Notes under the pieces: model-generated
Told to the model about the DNA's origin: nothing
The model's database searches: none
The model's input: only the letters and a program-made list of their open reading frames with translations
Position numbers and translations under genes: made by a program
Assembly (NCBI GenBank): GCA_965237895.1
Contig: CBDEGR010000002.1
Coordinates: forward strand, 1,364,001 to 1,428,000
Direction: 5' to 3'
Source: CBDEGR01 sp965237895
GTDB lineage: Bacteria; Acidobacteriota; Terriglobia; UBA7540; JAPUME01
DNA length: 64,000 bases
Shown here: piece by piece, positions 34,218 to 43,140 of the stretch
How positions within the stretch are numbered: the first letter of the stretch is position 1
Layout of the letters: each line of letters starts with the position of its first letter

Positions 34218-35141
34218 TTGGTCAACATCAGCATGAAAGATTTTCTGGAGGCGGGGGTGCACTTCGGGCACCAGACCTCCCGCTGGAACCCAAAGATGAA
34301 GGAGTTTATCTACGGGGAACGGAACGGAATCTACATCGTCGACCTCCAGAAGACGCTCCGGCAGTTTCGTGAAGCGTCCCAGTTTGTGGCGCAGTTGGCG
34401 AGCGAAGGCAAGACGCTTCTGATGGTGGGAACCAAACGACAGGCGCAGGAAGCTGTTGCCGAGGAAGCGCGGCGCTGCGGAATGTATTACGTCAACCATC
34501 GCTGGCTGGGCGGGCTTCTGACGAACTTCTCCACGGTACAGCGTTCGATTCTCCGGCTGAAAGAGTTGGATGAGATGAGCAGTGACGGCCGCTACGAGCT
34601 TCTGACGAAAAAGGAAGTCCTGCGGCTGGAGCGGGAGCGGATGCGCTTGGAAGTGAATTTGGTGGGCATCAGGGATATGGAGGGTTTGCCCGATGCCATG
34701 TTCGTGATCGACAGCTTCAAGGAAGATATCGCTGTTTGCGAGGCCCGCAAGTTGGGAATTCCCGTGGTGGGCGTGGTGGATACGAATTGCGACCCGGACA
34801 TGGTGGACTACGTGATTCCGGGCAATGACGATGCGCTACGCGCCATTCGGCTGTTTTGTTCCCGGATTGCCGATGCGGTTCTCGAAGGCAGGCAGGTCGC
34901 CCTCGATAAGCAGATGGAAGAGGAGAAGTTGGCAGCCGAGCAAGCCGCCGAAGAGTTGGAGGCCTCCCGCGAGCAAGGTGCGCTGGAGATCGAGGGGGAT
35001 GGAGCCGAGGCGCCGGCAGGCGAGTCTGTGGAGGAGGCGTATTCGCAGGTTGCCGTCGAAGATTTATCCGGAACCGCAGAAAAGGGTTCCGACGATGCTA
35101 AAAGCGTGCCCGAAGGCAAGAAAGACCCGGCGAATCCGTAG
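34218..35141 (+). CDS. rpsB: 30S ribosomal protein S2
   Basis: The start TTG 34218 is set by AGGAGG at 34209-34214 and by the family start xVNISMKDFLEAGVHFGHQT. The core (about 1-230) has RWNPKMKEFIYGERNGIYI, HRWLGGLLTNFSTVQRS and GIPVVGVVDTNCDPDMVDY. The 307-residue length exceeds the usual 240-260 because of an acidic, Ala/Glu-rich C-terminal tail (about 235-307), a common lineage-specific extension. It opens the rpsB-tsf-pyrH-frr cluster. Confidence 0.97.
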   Translation: MVNISMKDFLEAGVHFGHQTSRWNPKMKEFIYGERNGIYIVDLQKTLRQFREASQFVAQLASEGKTLLMVGTKRQAQEAVAEEARRCGMYYVNHRWLGGLLTNFSTVQRSILRLKELDEMSSDGRYELLTKKEVLRLERERMRLEVNLVGIRDMEGLPDAMFVIDSFKEDIAVCEARKLGIPVVGVVDTNCDPDMVDYVIPGNDDALRAIRLFCSRIADAVLEGRQVALDKQMEEEKLAAEQAAEELEASREQGALEIEGDGAEAPAGESVEEAYSQVAVEDLSGTAEKGSDDAKSVPEGKKDPANP

Positions 35142-35290
35142 CAGAGAAAATAGGGCGCAAGCTTTCCAACCTATGGGAAGGCGCGTGACGAGCGGACCCC
35201 GGAAGGGGGGCTGTGAGCCTCCGGATCGGTTGTGCTGCTTCGAGCCGCGAATCCTTTGCTCACCTTCTGAAGGACCCAAATCGAAAACAT

Positions 35291-35935
35291 ATGAAAATTA
35301 CGGCAGAACAAGTCAAACAACTCCGCGAGCAGACCGGCGCACCGATGATGGAGTGCAAGAAGGCGCTGGAAGAAGCAAAAGGGAAGATTGAAGACGCCTT
35401 CACGATTCTCCGGAAGCGCGGGAAAGCGGCCGCGGCCAAACGCAGCGGACGGGCTACGACGGAAGGGCTGGTGGGCTCCTATATTCATGCGGGTGGGAAG
35501 ATCGGCGTCATCGTGGAGGTCAACTGCGAGTCGGACTTTGTCGCCCGCACGCCGGAGTTCCAGGCTTTGGCCCATGACTTGGCCATGCACATTGCCGCCG
35601 CCGATCCTCGTTTCCTGCAAAAGGACGATGTGACCGCTTCGGTCCTGGAAAAGGAGAGGGAGGTGATCCGCGCCCAGGCCGAGAGCAGCGGAAAGCCGGC
35701 GAATGTGGTGGAACGCATCGTCGAGGGGAGAGTGAACAAGTATTACGAAGAAGCTTGCCTCTACGAGCAGCATTTTGTGCGCGACCCGGCGCAGACCATC
35801 GGCGAGATCATCACGGCAAAGGTCGCCAAGTTCGGCGAAAACATCAACGTCAGCCGATTTTCCCGGTTTAAAATCGGAGAATGGGACGCTGCTTCTTCGT
35901 CTTCGACTTCATCTTCAGCTACGGACGAAGCGTAG
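35291..35935 (+). CDS. tsf: Elongation factor Ts
   Basis: EF-Ts recycles EF-Tu by GDP release. The protein starts MKITAEQVKQLREQTGAPMM, with the signature MECKKALEEAKGKIEDA and the core block VIVEVNCESDFVARTPEF that contacts EF-Tu. The 214 residues make it a short-form EF-Ts with one core subdomain, as in Thermus, followed by a serine-rich tail. It lies 149 bp after rpsB. Confidence 0.96.
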   Translation: MKITAEQVKQLREQTGAPMMECKKALEEAKGKIEDAFTILRKRGKAAAAKRSGRATTEGLVGSYIHAGGKIGVIVEVNCESDFVARTPEFQALAHDLAMHIAAADPRFLQKDDVTASVLEKEREVIRAQAESSGKPANVVERIVEGRVNKYYEEACLYEQHFVRDPAQTIGEIITAKVAKFGENINVSRFSRFKIGEWDAASSSSTSSSATDEA

Positions 35936-36058
35936 GGGTTTCTGATTTGACGAACCACCGAACCCGGAGCCCAGAGACGGCCGGAGCCGAGGCCCTCCGG
36001 CGGCAGCCTGTCTTTCGCGAACCGGTGAGATGGCGGATGTGTCGCACCGAATTTCACC

Positions 36059-36775
36059 ATGAGTGACCCTGTCTATCAACGAATCCTGTTAAAACTGAGC
36101 GGAGAGGCCTTGGCCGGAGAGAAGGGTTCCGGAGTGGACGCGAAGATCACGCTTCGAATCGCGGAGGAGGTCCGGGAAGTTCACGACCTTGGGGTTCAGG
36201 TCGGTATCGTTCTGGGAGGCGGCAACATCATTCGTGGCATTTCGGCCAGCGCCCACGGGTTGGAACGCGTGGTGGGCGACAAGATGGGAATGCTGGCGAC
36301 GATCATCAATTCGCTGGCGCTGCAAGGAGCGCTGGAGCGAGTCAAGGTCGACACGCGGCTGATGACGGCTTTGGAAATGCGCCAGATTGCCGAGCCTTTT
36401 ATCCGCCGCCGGGCGGTGCGGCATCTGGAAAAACGACGTGTGGTGATCTTTGCCGGTGGAATCGGGAATCCCTACTTTTCCACCGACACGGCTGCCGCCT
36501 TGCGCGCCATGGAGATCAAAGCCGATGTCATCTTGAAGGCGACGAAGGTGGACGGGGTGTATGACGCCGACCCGGTCGAGGTACCCGACGCGCGAATGTA
36601 TACCCAGGTCTCTTATCTGGACCTTCTTTCCAAGGGCCTTTCGATCATGGATACGACGGCCGTTTCACTTTGCATGGACAATCGGTTGCCGATTATCGTT
36701 TTTAATTTCAATGTTGCCGGCAACATTCGGCGCGTCGTGATGGGCGAAAAGATCGGGTCGATGGTAAGCGTTTAG
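36059..36775 (+). CDS. pyrH: UMP kinase
   Basis: The enzyme phosphorylates UMP to UDP with ATP. The 238-residue amino-acid-kinase-fold protein begins VYQRILLKLSGEALAGEKGS and has the glycine loop GIVLGGGNIIRGIS, the UMP-binding region DKMGMLATIINSLALQGAL and the late VDGVYDADP. It is hexameric and usually regulated by GTP and UTP. The position after tsf and before frr is the conserved bacterial order. Confidence 0.97.
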   Translation: MSDPVYQRILLKLSGEALAGEKGSGVDAKITLRIAEEVREVHDLGVQVGIVLGGGNIIRGISASAHGLERVVGDKMGMLATIINSLALQGALERVKVDTRLMTALEMRQIAEPFIRRRAVRHLEKRRVVIFAGGIGNPYFSTDTAAALRAMEIKADVILKATKVDGVYDADPVEVPDARMYTQVSYLDLLSKGLSIMDTTAVSLCMDNRLPIIVFNFNVAGNIRRVVMGEKIGSMVSV

Positions 36776-36872
36776 TTGCGATTTTGGAATGTTTCGGACC
36801 AGCGCTCCTCACAGAAAGGTCCCGGGTGGAAGGCCGGAAGGGGACGGCCCGCATGGGAAATAAGGCGGCTCG

Positions 36873-37430
36873 ATGACAAAATCCATTCTGGATCAGTCTA
36901 AAATACGAATGGAAAAGGCCTTGACGGATTTCCAGTGCGAGGTGGCGACCATCCGCACCGGCCGCGCGTCGGTCTCGATTCTCGATTCCATCCGCGTGGA
37001 CTATTACGGCACGCCGACGCCGATCAACCAAGTTGCCACGCTGGGAGCTCCCGAGCCTCAGCTCCTGACCGTTCAGCCGTGGGACCCGACGTCGCTGCCG
37101 AACTTGGAGAAAGCGATCCAAGCTTCCGGCCTGGGCCTGAATCCGGTCAATGACGGCAAGATTCTCCGCGTTCCGATTCCCGCTTTGACCGAAGAACGCC
37201 GGAAGGAGCTGGTGAAACACCTTCACAAAGTGCTGGAGTCGCACCGGCTGTCGCTGAGGAATATACGGCGCGACTCGAACGAGGCGTGCAAGAAGCTTTT
37301 GAAGGAGAAGAAAATATCCGAAGACGACGACCGCCGTGCCCACGAGGACATTCAGAAGCTGACCGACCGGGAAATGGAAAAACTCGAACGGACCTCGAAG
37401 AAGAAGGAAAAAGAGATCCTCGAAATATAA
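36873..37430 (+). CDS. frr: Ribosome recycling factor
   Basis: The 185-residue protein has the three-helix-bundle/beta-alpha-beta layout of RRF, with TGRASVSILDSIRVDYYGTP, LTVQPWDPTSLPNLEKAIQA and the late ARxxxRRDxxxxxKK-like helix (SLRNIRRDSNEACKKLLKEK). It splits post-termination ribosomes together with EF-G. It ends the rpsB-tsf-pyrH-frr group. Confidence 0.97.
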   Translation: MTKSILDQSKIRMEKALTDFQCEVATIRTGRASVSILDSIRVDYYGTPTPINQVATLGAPEPQLLTVQPWDPTSLPNLEKAIQASGLGLNPVNDGKILRVPIPALTEERRKELVKHLHKVLESHRLSLRNIRRDSNEACKKLLKEKKISEDDDRRAHEDIQKLTDREMEKLERTSKKKEKEILEI

Positions 37431-37562
37431 TTTTTGCCGCCTCGCGGGTCCTCTTCCTCTTCGCCCACCCTGCCCACCCTGAAAGATCGATTGATTTTCG
37501 CACCTTTTCACCGGTTACCTTGAATTGACGGGGGCCTTCTCCTAGAATCAAGGTAGGAAGCC

Positions 37563-39707
37563 ATGGAGAGCCTCGCCCAAATCGAGGAAACTGTTGCCCG
37601 GAACCGCCCCGGGGAGGACCTGGGACTCCTGCGCAAAGCCTACAACTTTTCCGTCGCTAAGCACGCCGAGCAGCGGCGCCTTTCCGGCGAGCCTTTCGTG
37701 GCCCACCCGCTTGCCGTGGCGCGAATTCTTGCCGATATGCGGCTCGACGCGGCCTGCATTGCCGCCGGGATACTGCACGACGTGGTCGAGGATACGGCGA
37801 CCACGTCCGAGCGGATTGCGAAAGAGTTCGGCCCGCAGGTGGCGCGCATCGTGGAAGGCGTCACCAAGATCAGCCGCATTCAGTTTCACAGTCCCGAAGA
37901 ACAGCAGGCGGAAAACTACCGGAAGATCATTCTCGCCATGGTGGATGACATCCGCGTCATCCTTGTAAAGCTGGCCGACCGTCTCCACAACATGCGAACC
38001 CTTGAATATCTTCCTTCCGACAAGCGGGAACGGATGGCGCGGGAGACGATGGAAATCTACGCTCCCATCGCGCACCGGCTGGGGATCGGAAAATTCCGCG
38101 AGGAGTTGGAAGACCTGGCTTTCCGTTACCTGGAGCCGGAAACGTTTGCGCAGTTGCGCGCCGAGGTCGAGAGCCGACGAAAGGTAGGGGAGGAATTTCT
38201 CTCTGAGGTCCGCGCGGCGGTCGAAAAGAAGATGAAAGAGCACGAGATTCCCGGACGAGTCGAGGGGCGGACCAAGCGGCTCTACAGCCTGCAGATGAAG
38301 CTGAAGCGGCAGCGGATTCCCCTCGAGCAGGTCTATGACCTGTTGGCCGTCCGGCTGATCACCGACTCGGTCCGCAATTGTTACGCCGCGCTCGGCGTGA
38401 TCCACAGCACCTGGCCGCCCGTGCCGGGGCGCATCAAGGATTTCATCGCTATCCCGCGGCCGAATTTCTACCAGTCGATCCACACTTCGGTGATCGGGCC
38501 GCACGGTCAGCCCTTTGAAGTGCAGATTCGAACCGAGGAGATGCACCGCGTGGCCGAGGAGGGCATTGCCGCCCACTGGCGCTACAAAGACGGCAAGATC
38601 GGGGCCGAACATGAGACCGAGCGCTTTGCTTGGCTGCGGCAGATTGTCGAGTGGCAACGGGAGGTGCGCGACTCCGGCGAGTTTCTCTCCACCTTCAAGA
38701 TCGATCTCTATCCCGAAGAGGTCTACACGTTCACGCCGAAGGGGAAGGTGATGGTGATGCCGCGGGATGCGACCGTCATCGATTTCGCGTACGCCATCCA
38801 TACCCAGGTCGGGCATACGTGCTCGGGCGCCAAGGTGAACGGGCGGCTCGTGCCGCTGAGGACGAAGCTCCGCAACGGCGACATCGTTGAAATCATCACC
38901 CAGGCGGACCACACGCCCAGCCGCGACTGGCTGACCCTGGTCAAGACTTCCCGCGCCCGCAACAAGATCAAGCACTGGATCAATATCGCCGAGCGTGAAC
39001 AAGCCATTGAAATCGGAAAGAAGCTGCTCGACCGCGAAGCCCGAAAGTACGGCCTGTCGCTGAAGAAGATCAAGGAGGACGACTACCTGAAGGTGGCGAA
39101 GGTTTACGGGTACACGTCCGTGGAAGACCTTTATGCGGCGATGGGTTACGGGAAGCTGGGAGCGCGGCAGGTGCTGGGCAAACTTTTCCCTGAGGATCAA
39201 TGGGGGGCGGAGACCGCACGGCCGGCGCGCTCGAAGAGGGCGGGAGGAAAGCCGGGAAGCGGTTTGCCGATCGAGGTGCACGGCGTCGACGATTTGTTAG
39301 TTTACCGTGCGAAGTGCTGTAGCCCGATTTTGGGTGATGAGATCGTCGGCTACATCACGCGCGGCAAGGGCATCTCCGTGCACGCGAAGGATTGTCCGAA
39401 CGTTCAGAGCCTGATCTACGATTCCGCGCGGCGGATCGAAGTCGAGTGGGTCGGCACGATGAAGGAGCTCTATCCCGTCAAGCTGACGCTCTATACCGAG
39501 GACCGCCAGGGGTTGCTGGCCGCGGTGACCTCCGTTATTTCAGAGACCCAATCGAACATTCAAAACATTGAAGCCCGCACCGCGAATCAACGCGCCGTCA
39601 TCGACGTGACGCTGGACGTCGCCGACCGCGCCCAACTTGAAAACGCCATCGCCTTGTTGCGAAGAGTGGACGGGGTCTTCGATGTGGAGCGCGTCATGCG
39701 GTCCTAA
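37563..39707 (+). CDS. relA: Bifunctional (p)ppGpp synthetase/hydrolase RelA/SpoT
   Basis: The 714-residue protein makes and probably degrades the alarmone (p)ppGpp. An intact HD hydrolase domain is visible (VAHPLAVARILA near 47 and GILHDVVEDTATT with His72-Asp73), followed by the synthetase domain (RIKDFIAIPRPNFYQSIHTS, GQPFEVQIRTEEMHRVAEEG near 285-325). Next comes a TGS domain (VYTFTPKGKVMVMPRDATVI near 390), a zinc-finger/RIS region (YRAKCCSPILGDEIVGYITR) and a C-terminal ACT domain (KLTLYTEDRQGLLAAVTSVI). Intact HD residues argue for a SpoT/Rel-type enzyme. A long antisense frame opposite it is a codon-bias shadow. Confidence 0.96.
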   Translation: MESLAQIEETVARNRPGEDLGLLRKAYNFSVAKHAEQRRLSGEPFVAHPLAVARILADMRLDAACIAAGILHDVVEDTATTSERIAKEFGPQVARIVEGVTKISRIQFHSPEEQQAENYRKIILAMVDDIRVILVKLADRLHNMRTLEYLPSDKRERMARETMEIYAPIAHRLGIGKFREELEDLAFRYLEPETFAQLRAEVESRRKVGEEFLSEVRAAVEKKMKEHEIPGRVEGRTKRLYSLQMKLKRQRIPLEQVYDLLAVRLITDSVRNCYAALGVIHSTWPPVPGRIKDFIAIPRPNFYQSIHTSVIGPHGQPFEVQIRTEEMHRVAEEGIAAHWRYKDGKIGAEHETERFAWLRQIVEWQREVRDSGEFLSTFKIDLYPEEVYTFTPKGKVMVMPRDATVIDFAYAIHTQVGHTCSGAKVNGRLVPLRTKLRNGDIVEIITQADHTPSRDWLTLVKTSRARNKIKHWINIAEREQAIEIGKKLLDREARKYGLSLKKIKEDDYLKVAKVYGYTSVEDLYAAMGYGKLGARQVLGKLFPEDQWGAETARPARSKRAGGKPGSGLPIEVHGVDDLLVYRAKCCSPILGDEIVGYITRGKGISVHAKDCPNVQSLIYDSARRIEVEWVGTMKELYPVKLTLYTEDRQGLLAAVTSVISETQSNIQNIEARTANQRAVIDVTLDVADRAQLENAIALLRRVDGVFDVERVMRS

Positions 39708-39799
39708 GCCGTTCTTACCTTTTCTTCTCCTCTTTTTTTCGAAGAGCCGTGAGGCATAAAGCTACTCAGGCTTGCGAGCCGACCGACCGGCGCGGAACG

Positions 39800-39982
39800 C
39801 CTGACTACAAAAAAGTATTGGCCGGGCTGAAGGAGTTGTGCCGGGTGCTGGCATGGAAAATTGTCGAGGACGGCGAGGGCGCTACGCGCGTGGTGAAAGT
39901 CGAGGTTCGCGGCGCGCGCAACGCGGCGGATGCCGAGCTTGCCGGACGCGCCGTTGCCGGCTCCGCCTTGGTCAAGACCGCA
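39800..39982 (+). pseudogene. argJ: Internal fragment of argJ (glutamate N-acetyltransferase)
   Basis: About 61 codons read PDYKKVLAGLKELCRVLAWK, IVEDGEGATRVVKVEVRGAR and NAADAELAGRAVAGSALVKT. This matches the region of ArgJ just after its autoproteolytic centre, including DGEGATR and the SxLVKTA block. Both ends are missing; the next expected motif (DPNWGRI) is replaced by unrelated sequence. It is a clear gene relic of the arginine pathway. Confidence 0.7.
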
Positions 39983-40095
39983 GTTACCACCATCCCACTG
40001 AGGAAAGAGAATAGCTGCACAATCCAGCTTTACATGAAGGGACATAAAAAACCTTCTGATGAGAGGCCCATCTCAAAAATTTCGTCAGGACCTTC

Positions 40096-40302
40096 TTGGT
40101 TGCCCCTTATAAAACCAACAAATACTTCATGGTCATTTCGTGCCCAAATTCTCCGGTTACGTTCAAGAGCGGAATTTACAAGGTCAAACCCGGTGAGTAT
40201 TATGACCCACCTATTGACTTGGGCGTAATCGATCTAACGGCTCCACCCACGAACCCGAATGCAGATCAAGCAAAATCGGACCCGAAAAACGATCCGGACT
40301 AA
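40096..40302 (+). CDS. Short unrecognised open frame
   Basis: The frame encodes VAPYKTNKYFMVISCPNSPV and continues GIYKVKPGEYYDPPIDLGV to a polar tail, 68 residues from TTG 40096. It lies between the argJ and RHS scraps. The composition is protein-like but there is no ribosome site and no family I recognise. It may be another relic. Confidence 0.2.
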   Translation: MVAPYKTNKYFMVISCPNSPVTFKSGIYKVKPGEYYDPPIDLGVIDLTAPPTNPNADQAKSDPKNDPD

Positions 40303-40325
40303 ATGAGTTTGACTTCAGAACCTGA

Positions 40326-40600
40326 ATTGCGGGCAACTACGACGTGGGAAACCGCACGGCCTCGCTGGGCGCGCCGACGTATACTTATGACATTTCGAAC
40401 CAACTGACCTCGACACCGACGGCGACGTATACCTACGACAACAACGGCAACACGACGTCGAAGACGGACGGCAGCGGCATCACCGACTACACCTGGGATT
40501 TTTGGAATCAACTTACCCGCGTGGACCTGCCCAGCTTGGAAGTGGTTGAGTTCACCTATGACCCGATGGGGAAGAGAATCAGGAAGGCCTCTGCTTCAGC
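40326..40600 (+). pseudogene. RHS/YD-repeat protein fragment
   Basis: The frame gives NYDVGNRTASLGAPTYTYD, ATYTYDNNGNTTSKTDGSG and EFTYDPMGKRIRKAS. YD repeats with the N-x-N-G-N pattern are the hallmark of RHS and wall-associated toxin-delivery proteins. Only about 90 codons remain, without the conserved core end or any toxin tip, so this is a remnant. Confidence 0.7.
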
Positions 40601-40753
40601 GACGGAATTCACTTTCTGCTGGGCGTATCTTTTGCCGTCGTCGCTGTCATCGCATTCCTCATCTTCAAAGCACATCGAACCACAAGCTCCCTCCTCCCTC
40701 TTCCGAAAAAATTACCTCTCCGGGAGCGGACGGGACAGATCAAGCCCGCCTAA
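40601..40753 (+). pseudogene. Fragment encoding one membrane helix and a basic tail
   Basis: Right after the RHS scrap, in a different frame, the sequence reads DGIHFLLGVSFAVVAVIAFL, then IFKAHRTTSSLLPLPKKLPL to a TAA at 40751. A membrane helix with a basic cytoplasmic tail is obvious. It has no start codon of its own and looks like the 3' end of a membrane protein gene. Confidence 0.35.
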
Positions 40754-40773
40754 CTCTTTCCTGGAATGGGTTC

Positions 40774-41779
40774 CTAACGGGAATAGAAGTCGGTAAGTTG
40801 GGTAAGGTAGGCGCTTTTCAAGCCGCGCCCCTGGGCCGAATGGACGGCTTTTAGGAGTTGCCGGTTTTCATACTTGTCCGTCACCGGCTGGAGAAGTTCT
40901 TGGATGACCTTGTCACGGACCGACTTTTCCTGCCGGCCAACGAGAAGCAGAAAATCGTAAGGATGTTTCACCAGTAGATCCAGGTAGGTTTCATTCAGCC
41001 ATTCGCCGCCTTCCGCCGACCGCATGTAGAACCCATCTGCCATGCGGATCAATCCCTGCAAAGCAGCCCGGTCGGCCTCGAGGGCCCTCGGCAGTTGTTC
41101 TTGTAAGTATTTCATCTCTCCGTTGATCCGTTTTTCCTCTTCCGGATGGCTGAGCTCAAACCGGTCCCGGCCTTTCTCCCTCAGGAAGACGCGCAGTTCC
41201 GTCACGCAGAGGTCCTCGTACTTTCTGCCGTCGTGAACGCGGTCGATCTCAACGAGAATCTTGAGCCGTGCGGGGTTCACTTCTGCTCCTACAGGGACCG
41301 GGAGCACCTGCATCACGGGCTCGTTGCGGAACGGGGAATGCGTAGGCCTCACGGGCCGTGAGGGCTCGCCCCGAAGGGCCGTCGATGACATGCAGGATGA
41401 TCTTGCTGGGCTTGGCATTGGCGCGGAACAGAGAGTCGGTCTTTGTGTAACCGGGAAGAATCTTCACCAGGACGGTTTCCAAATCGATTCGGGCGGGCCG
41501 GCTCTTTAGATTGATCTCGATCCATTCTCCGTTGCCGTTCGTCGAGCTGCCCTCGCACCAAGCCGTCAGCGGATTGAGGTCGATGAGGTTTTCAACCGGG
41601 TAGGATCGGCCTTCTTGGCTGAGCGTGGAAGAGGACTTGGCCACGTAGGGTTCGCCGTAAATGGTCTTGGGTTCGGATTTCGTCTGGGCGAGGGCCGGGC
41701 GACTCGAATCCGGCAGCGAACTCAGGATGAGAGCGGCGGCCAAAATCCAACCGAACGGGGTGTGGTGCCGGTGATTCAT
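40774..41779 (-). pseudogene. Secreted protein with NADase-type glycan-binding (discoidin-like) domain, frameshifted
   Basis: From ATG 41779 there is a signal peptide (GWILAAALILSSLPDS, AxA site PALAQ), then a discoidin-like domain: YPVENLIDLNPLTAWCEGSS, NGEWIEINLKSRPARIDLE and LFRANAKPSKIILHVIDGPS. In the CCCC run near 41332-41335 the frame changes; without the extra base AREAYAFP continues as FRNEPVMQVLPVPVGAEV and IDRVHDGRKYEDLCVTELRV. A helical C-terminal domain of unknown role ends at 40774. The repaired protein is about 335 residues. It would be exported and may bind glycans. It is likely a recent frameshift or a base-calling error. Confidence 0.7.
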
Positions 41780-41830
41780 GAATGCTTGGTAAGTGAATGG
41801 CCCTCGCAAGCGGGAACGAGGAGTATGACC

Positions 41831-42022
41831 TTACGCAGGTTTTACCACCTTGCCGGAACGCAGGCAGGATGTGCAGACGCGGACGCGTTTCCGGACGCCG
41901 TCGATGACGGCGCGGACGCGATGGAGGTTCGGATTCCAGCGGCGGAGCGTTATGTTGTTGGCGTGACTGACGTTATTGCCGAACTGGGGGCCCTTACCGC
42001 AAAGATCACACCTTCTTGCCAC
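41831..42022 (-). CDS. rpmB: 50S ribosomal protein L28
   Basis: The 63-residue protein starts at GTG 42022 (ARRCDLCGKGPQFGNNVSHA), contains NNITLRRWNPNLHRVRAVID and ends in RKRVRVCTSCLRSGKVVKPA. CDLC and CTSC form the zinc-binding C+ type L28. AAAGGAG (42030-42036, minus strand) is a good ribosome site, and TATACT at 42060-42065 is a plausible -10 element. The longer upstream open frame is non-coding and overlaps an IS remnant. Confidence 0.95.
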   Translation of the reverse strand: MARRCDLCGKGPQFGNNVSHANNITLRRWNPNLHRVRAVIDGVRKRVRVCTSCLRSGKVVKPA

Positions 42023-42099
42023 TGAAAATCTCCTTTTCAACTGCAAATCACAACACGACAGTATAACCAAATCCGCCATGAAAGGGGAAGCCCTTGTAC

Positions 42100-42345
42100 T
42101 CGTCCAGTAGATTAGTGACACAAGGGGACCTTTCGAAGGGAATGGGAACGGGACAAGAACTGTTGAGGAGTAAGGTAGCCGAGAGCCTGGTGAGGGCGGA
42201 CGGTGTTGTAGATGCGGTCCCAGGCACGGAGTTGACGGTTGAGGAGGGGATGACTTCATAGAACTCCTCGGTAGGGGTACGCTGAGCGCGCGCTCGACAT
42301 GGCCGTCGAGTTTGGGGGAGCGGGGTGTCCCCCATCATTCTGAAC
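42100..42345 (-). pseudogene. Remnant of an IS481-like transposase gene
   Basis: Read leftward, broken frames give KLDGHVERA, then TEEFYEVI, then LLNRQLRAWDRIYNTVRPHQ and ALGYLTPQQFLS. These are the consecutive blocks at the C-terminal end of integrase-core transposases of the IS481 type. At least two frame changes separate them, and the rest of the gene is absent. Confidence 0.65.
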
Positions 42346-42394
42346 GAGCACAGCCCTTCTCTGACCCTCCAGCCTTCGGAGAACCGGCCTTTCA

Positions 42395-43039
42395 TTATTC
42401 CTTTTTCACGCTTTTTACCAGAGCTTCGAATTCCTCCGCGGCGCGTGCGACCGTTTTCTCCGGACCCGTCAGCTTGAAAAAGACCGGCCCCTGGGGTCCT
42501 TCGATGATCCCGCCGAGCATCCGAAAATTCGGCTTCTTCACTTTTTCAGGCGACATCGGGGCGGTGGAAGACAGATAGGTGCCGGAGACTTCCACCACGG
42601 TGATTTTTATCCCGTCAACCGTGGATTCTTGTAGCTGGGCGGCTTCCGAGGAGGAGCGGCCGTCGGGTTGCCGGAACTGTCCGTACCAGCGCTGGAGGTT
42701 GGCCTGGAGGGTGCCGCCCTGGCCCGGCCCGAAGTAGAAGACGGCGCATTCGGCGTCTTCTCCGTCGCCCTCCTCGGCCGGAATCCGGTAGGTCGCTACG
42801 CGCATGGTTCGGGGTGGGCTCACGCTCCATCGAGACGGGGCGGTCCAAGTGAGGCCGCCTGCGGAAGCTTGATCGGCGGCCGGCTGTTGGGGAGTCTGTG
42901 ATTGGGATTGGGATGAAGACGGAGAAGGGGCGCGCTCGAAGGAGCCCTCCCCGGCATTGAAGTTCTGTGAGCAGGAGAAGGTGATGGCAACAATTGGAAA
43001 TATTAATATGCTTATTATCAATGAGATATGTCGATTCAT
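42395..43039 (-). CDS. Lipoprotein of unknown function
   Basis: The 214-residue product has a lipoprotein signal (SILIFPIVAITFSC, lipidated at Cys23), a Ser/Gln-rich linker (about 34-60) and a compact domain with LTWTAPSRWSVSPPRTMRVA, ECAVFYFGPGQGGTLQANLQ, RWYGQF and a final GPEKTVARAAEEFEALVKSV. The WxxPxxW...MRxAxY and FYFGPGQGG blocks recur in uncharacterised lipoproteins from Acidobacteriota and related phyla. The function is unknown. It lies next to the IS481-like remnant. Confidence 0.8.
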   Translation of the reverse strand: MNRHISLIISILIFPIVAITFSCSQNFNAGEGSFERAPSPSSSQSQSQTPQQPAADQASAGGLTWTAPSRWSVSPPRTMRVATYRIPAEEGDGEDAECAVFYFGPGQGGTLQANLQRWYGQFRQPDGRSSSEAAQLQESTVDGIKITVVEVSGTYLSSTAPMSPEKVKKPNFRMLGGIIEGPQGPVFFKLTGPEKTVARAAEEFEALVKSVKKE

Positions 43040-43140
43040 AAAAGCTCTCCTTTAGGAGTTGCGGGCTTGGTTCATGCTACCCGGGGGGGGCAGATTATTC
43101 TCAACGTAAGAGGTAAGCTTAATCTTCACCGGAAGAGCGG

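Noticed and set aside
37548..39281. 577-codon open frame opposite relA/spoT
   Set aside because: It is an antisense shadow of a GC-rich coding frame, with no family features, while the sense strand encodes a full Rel protein.
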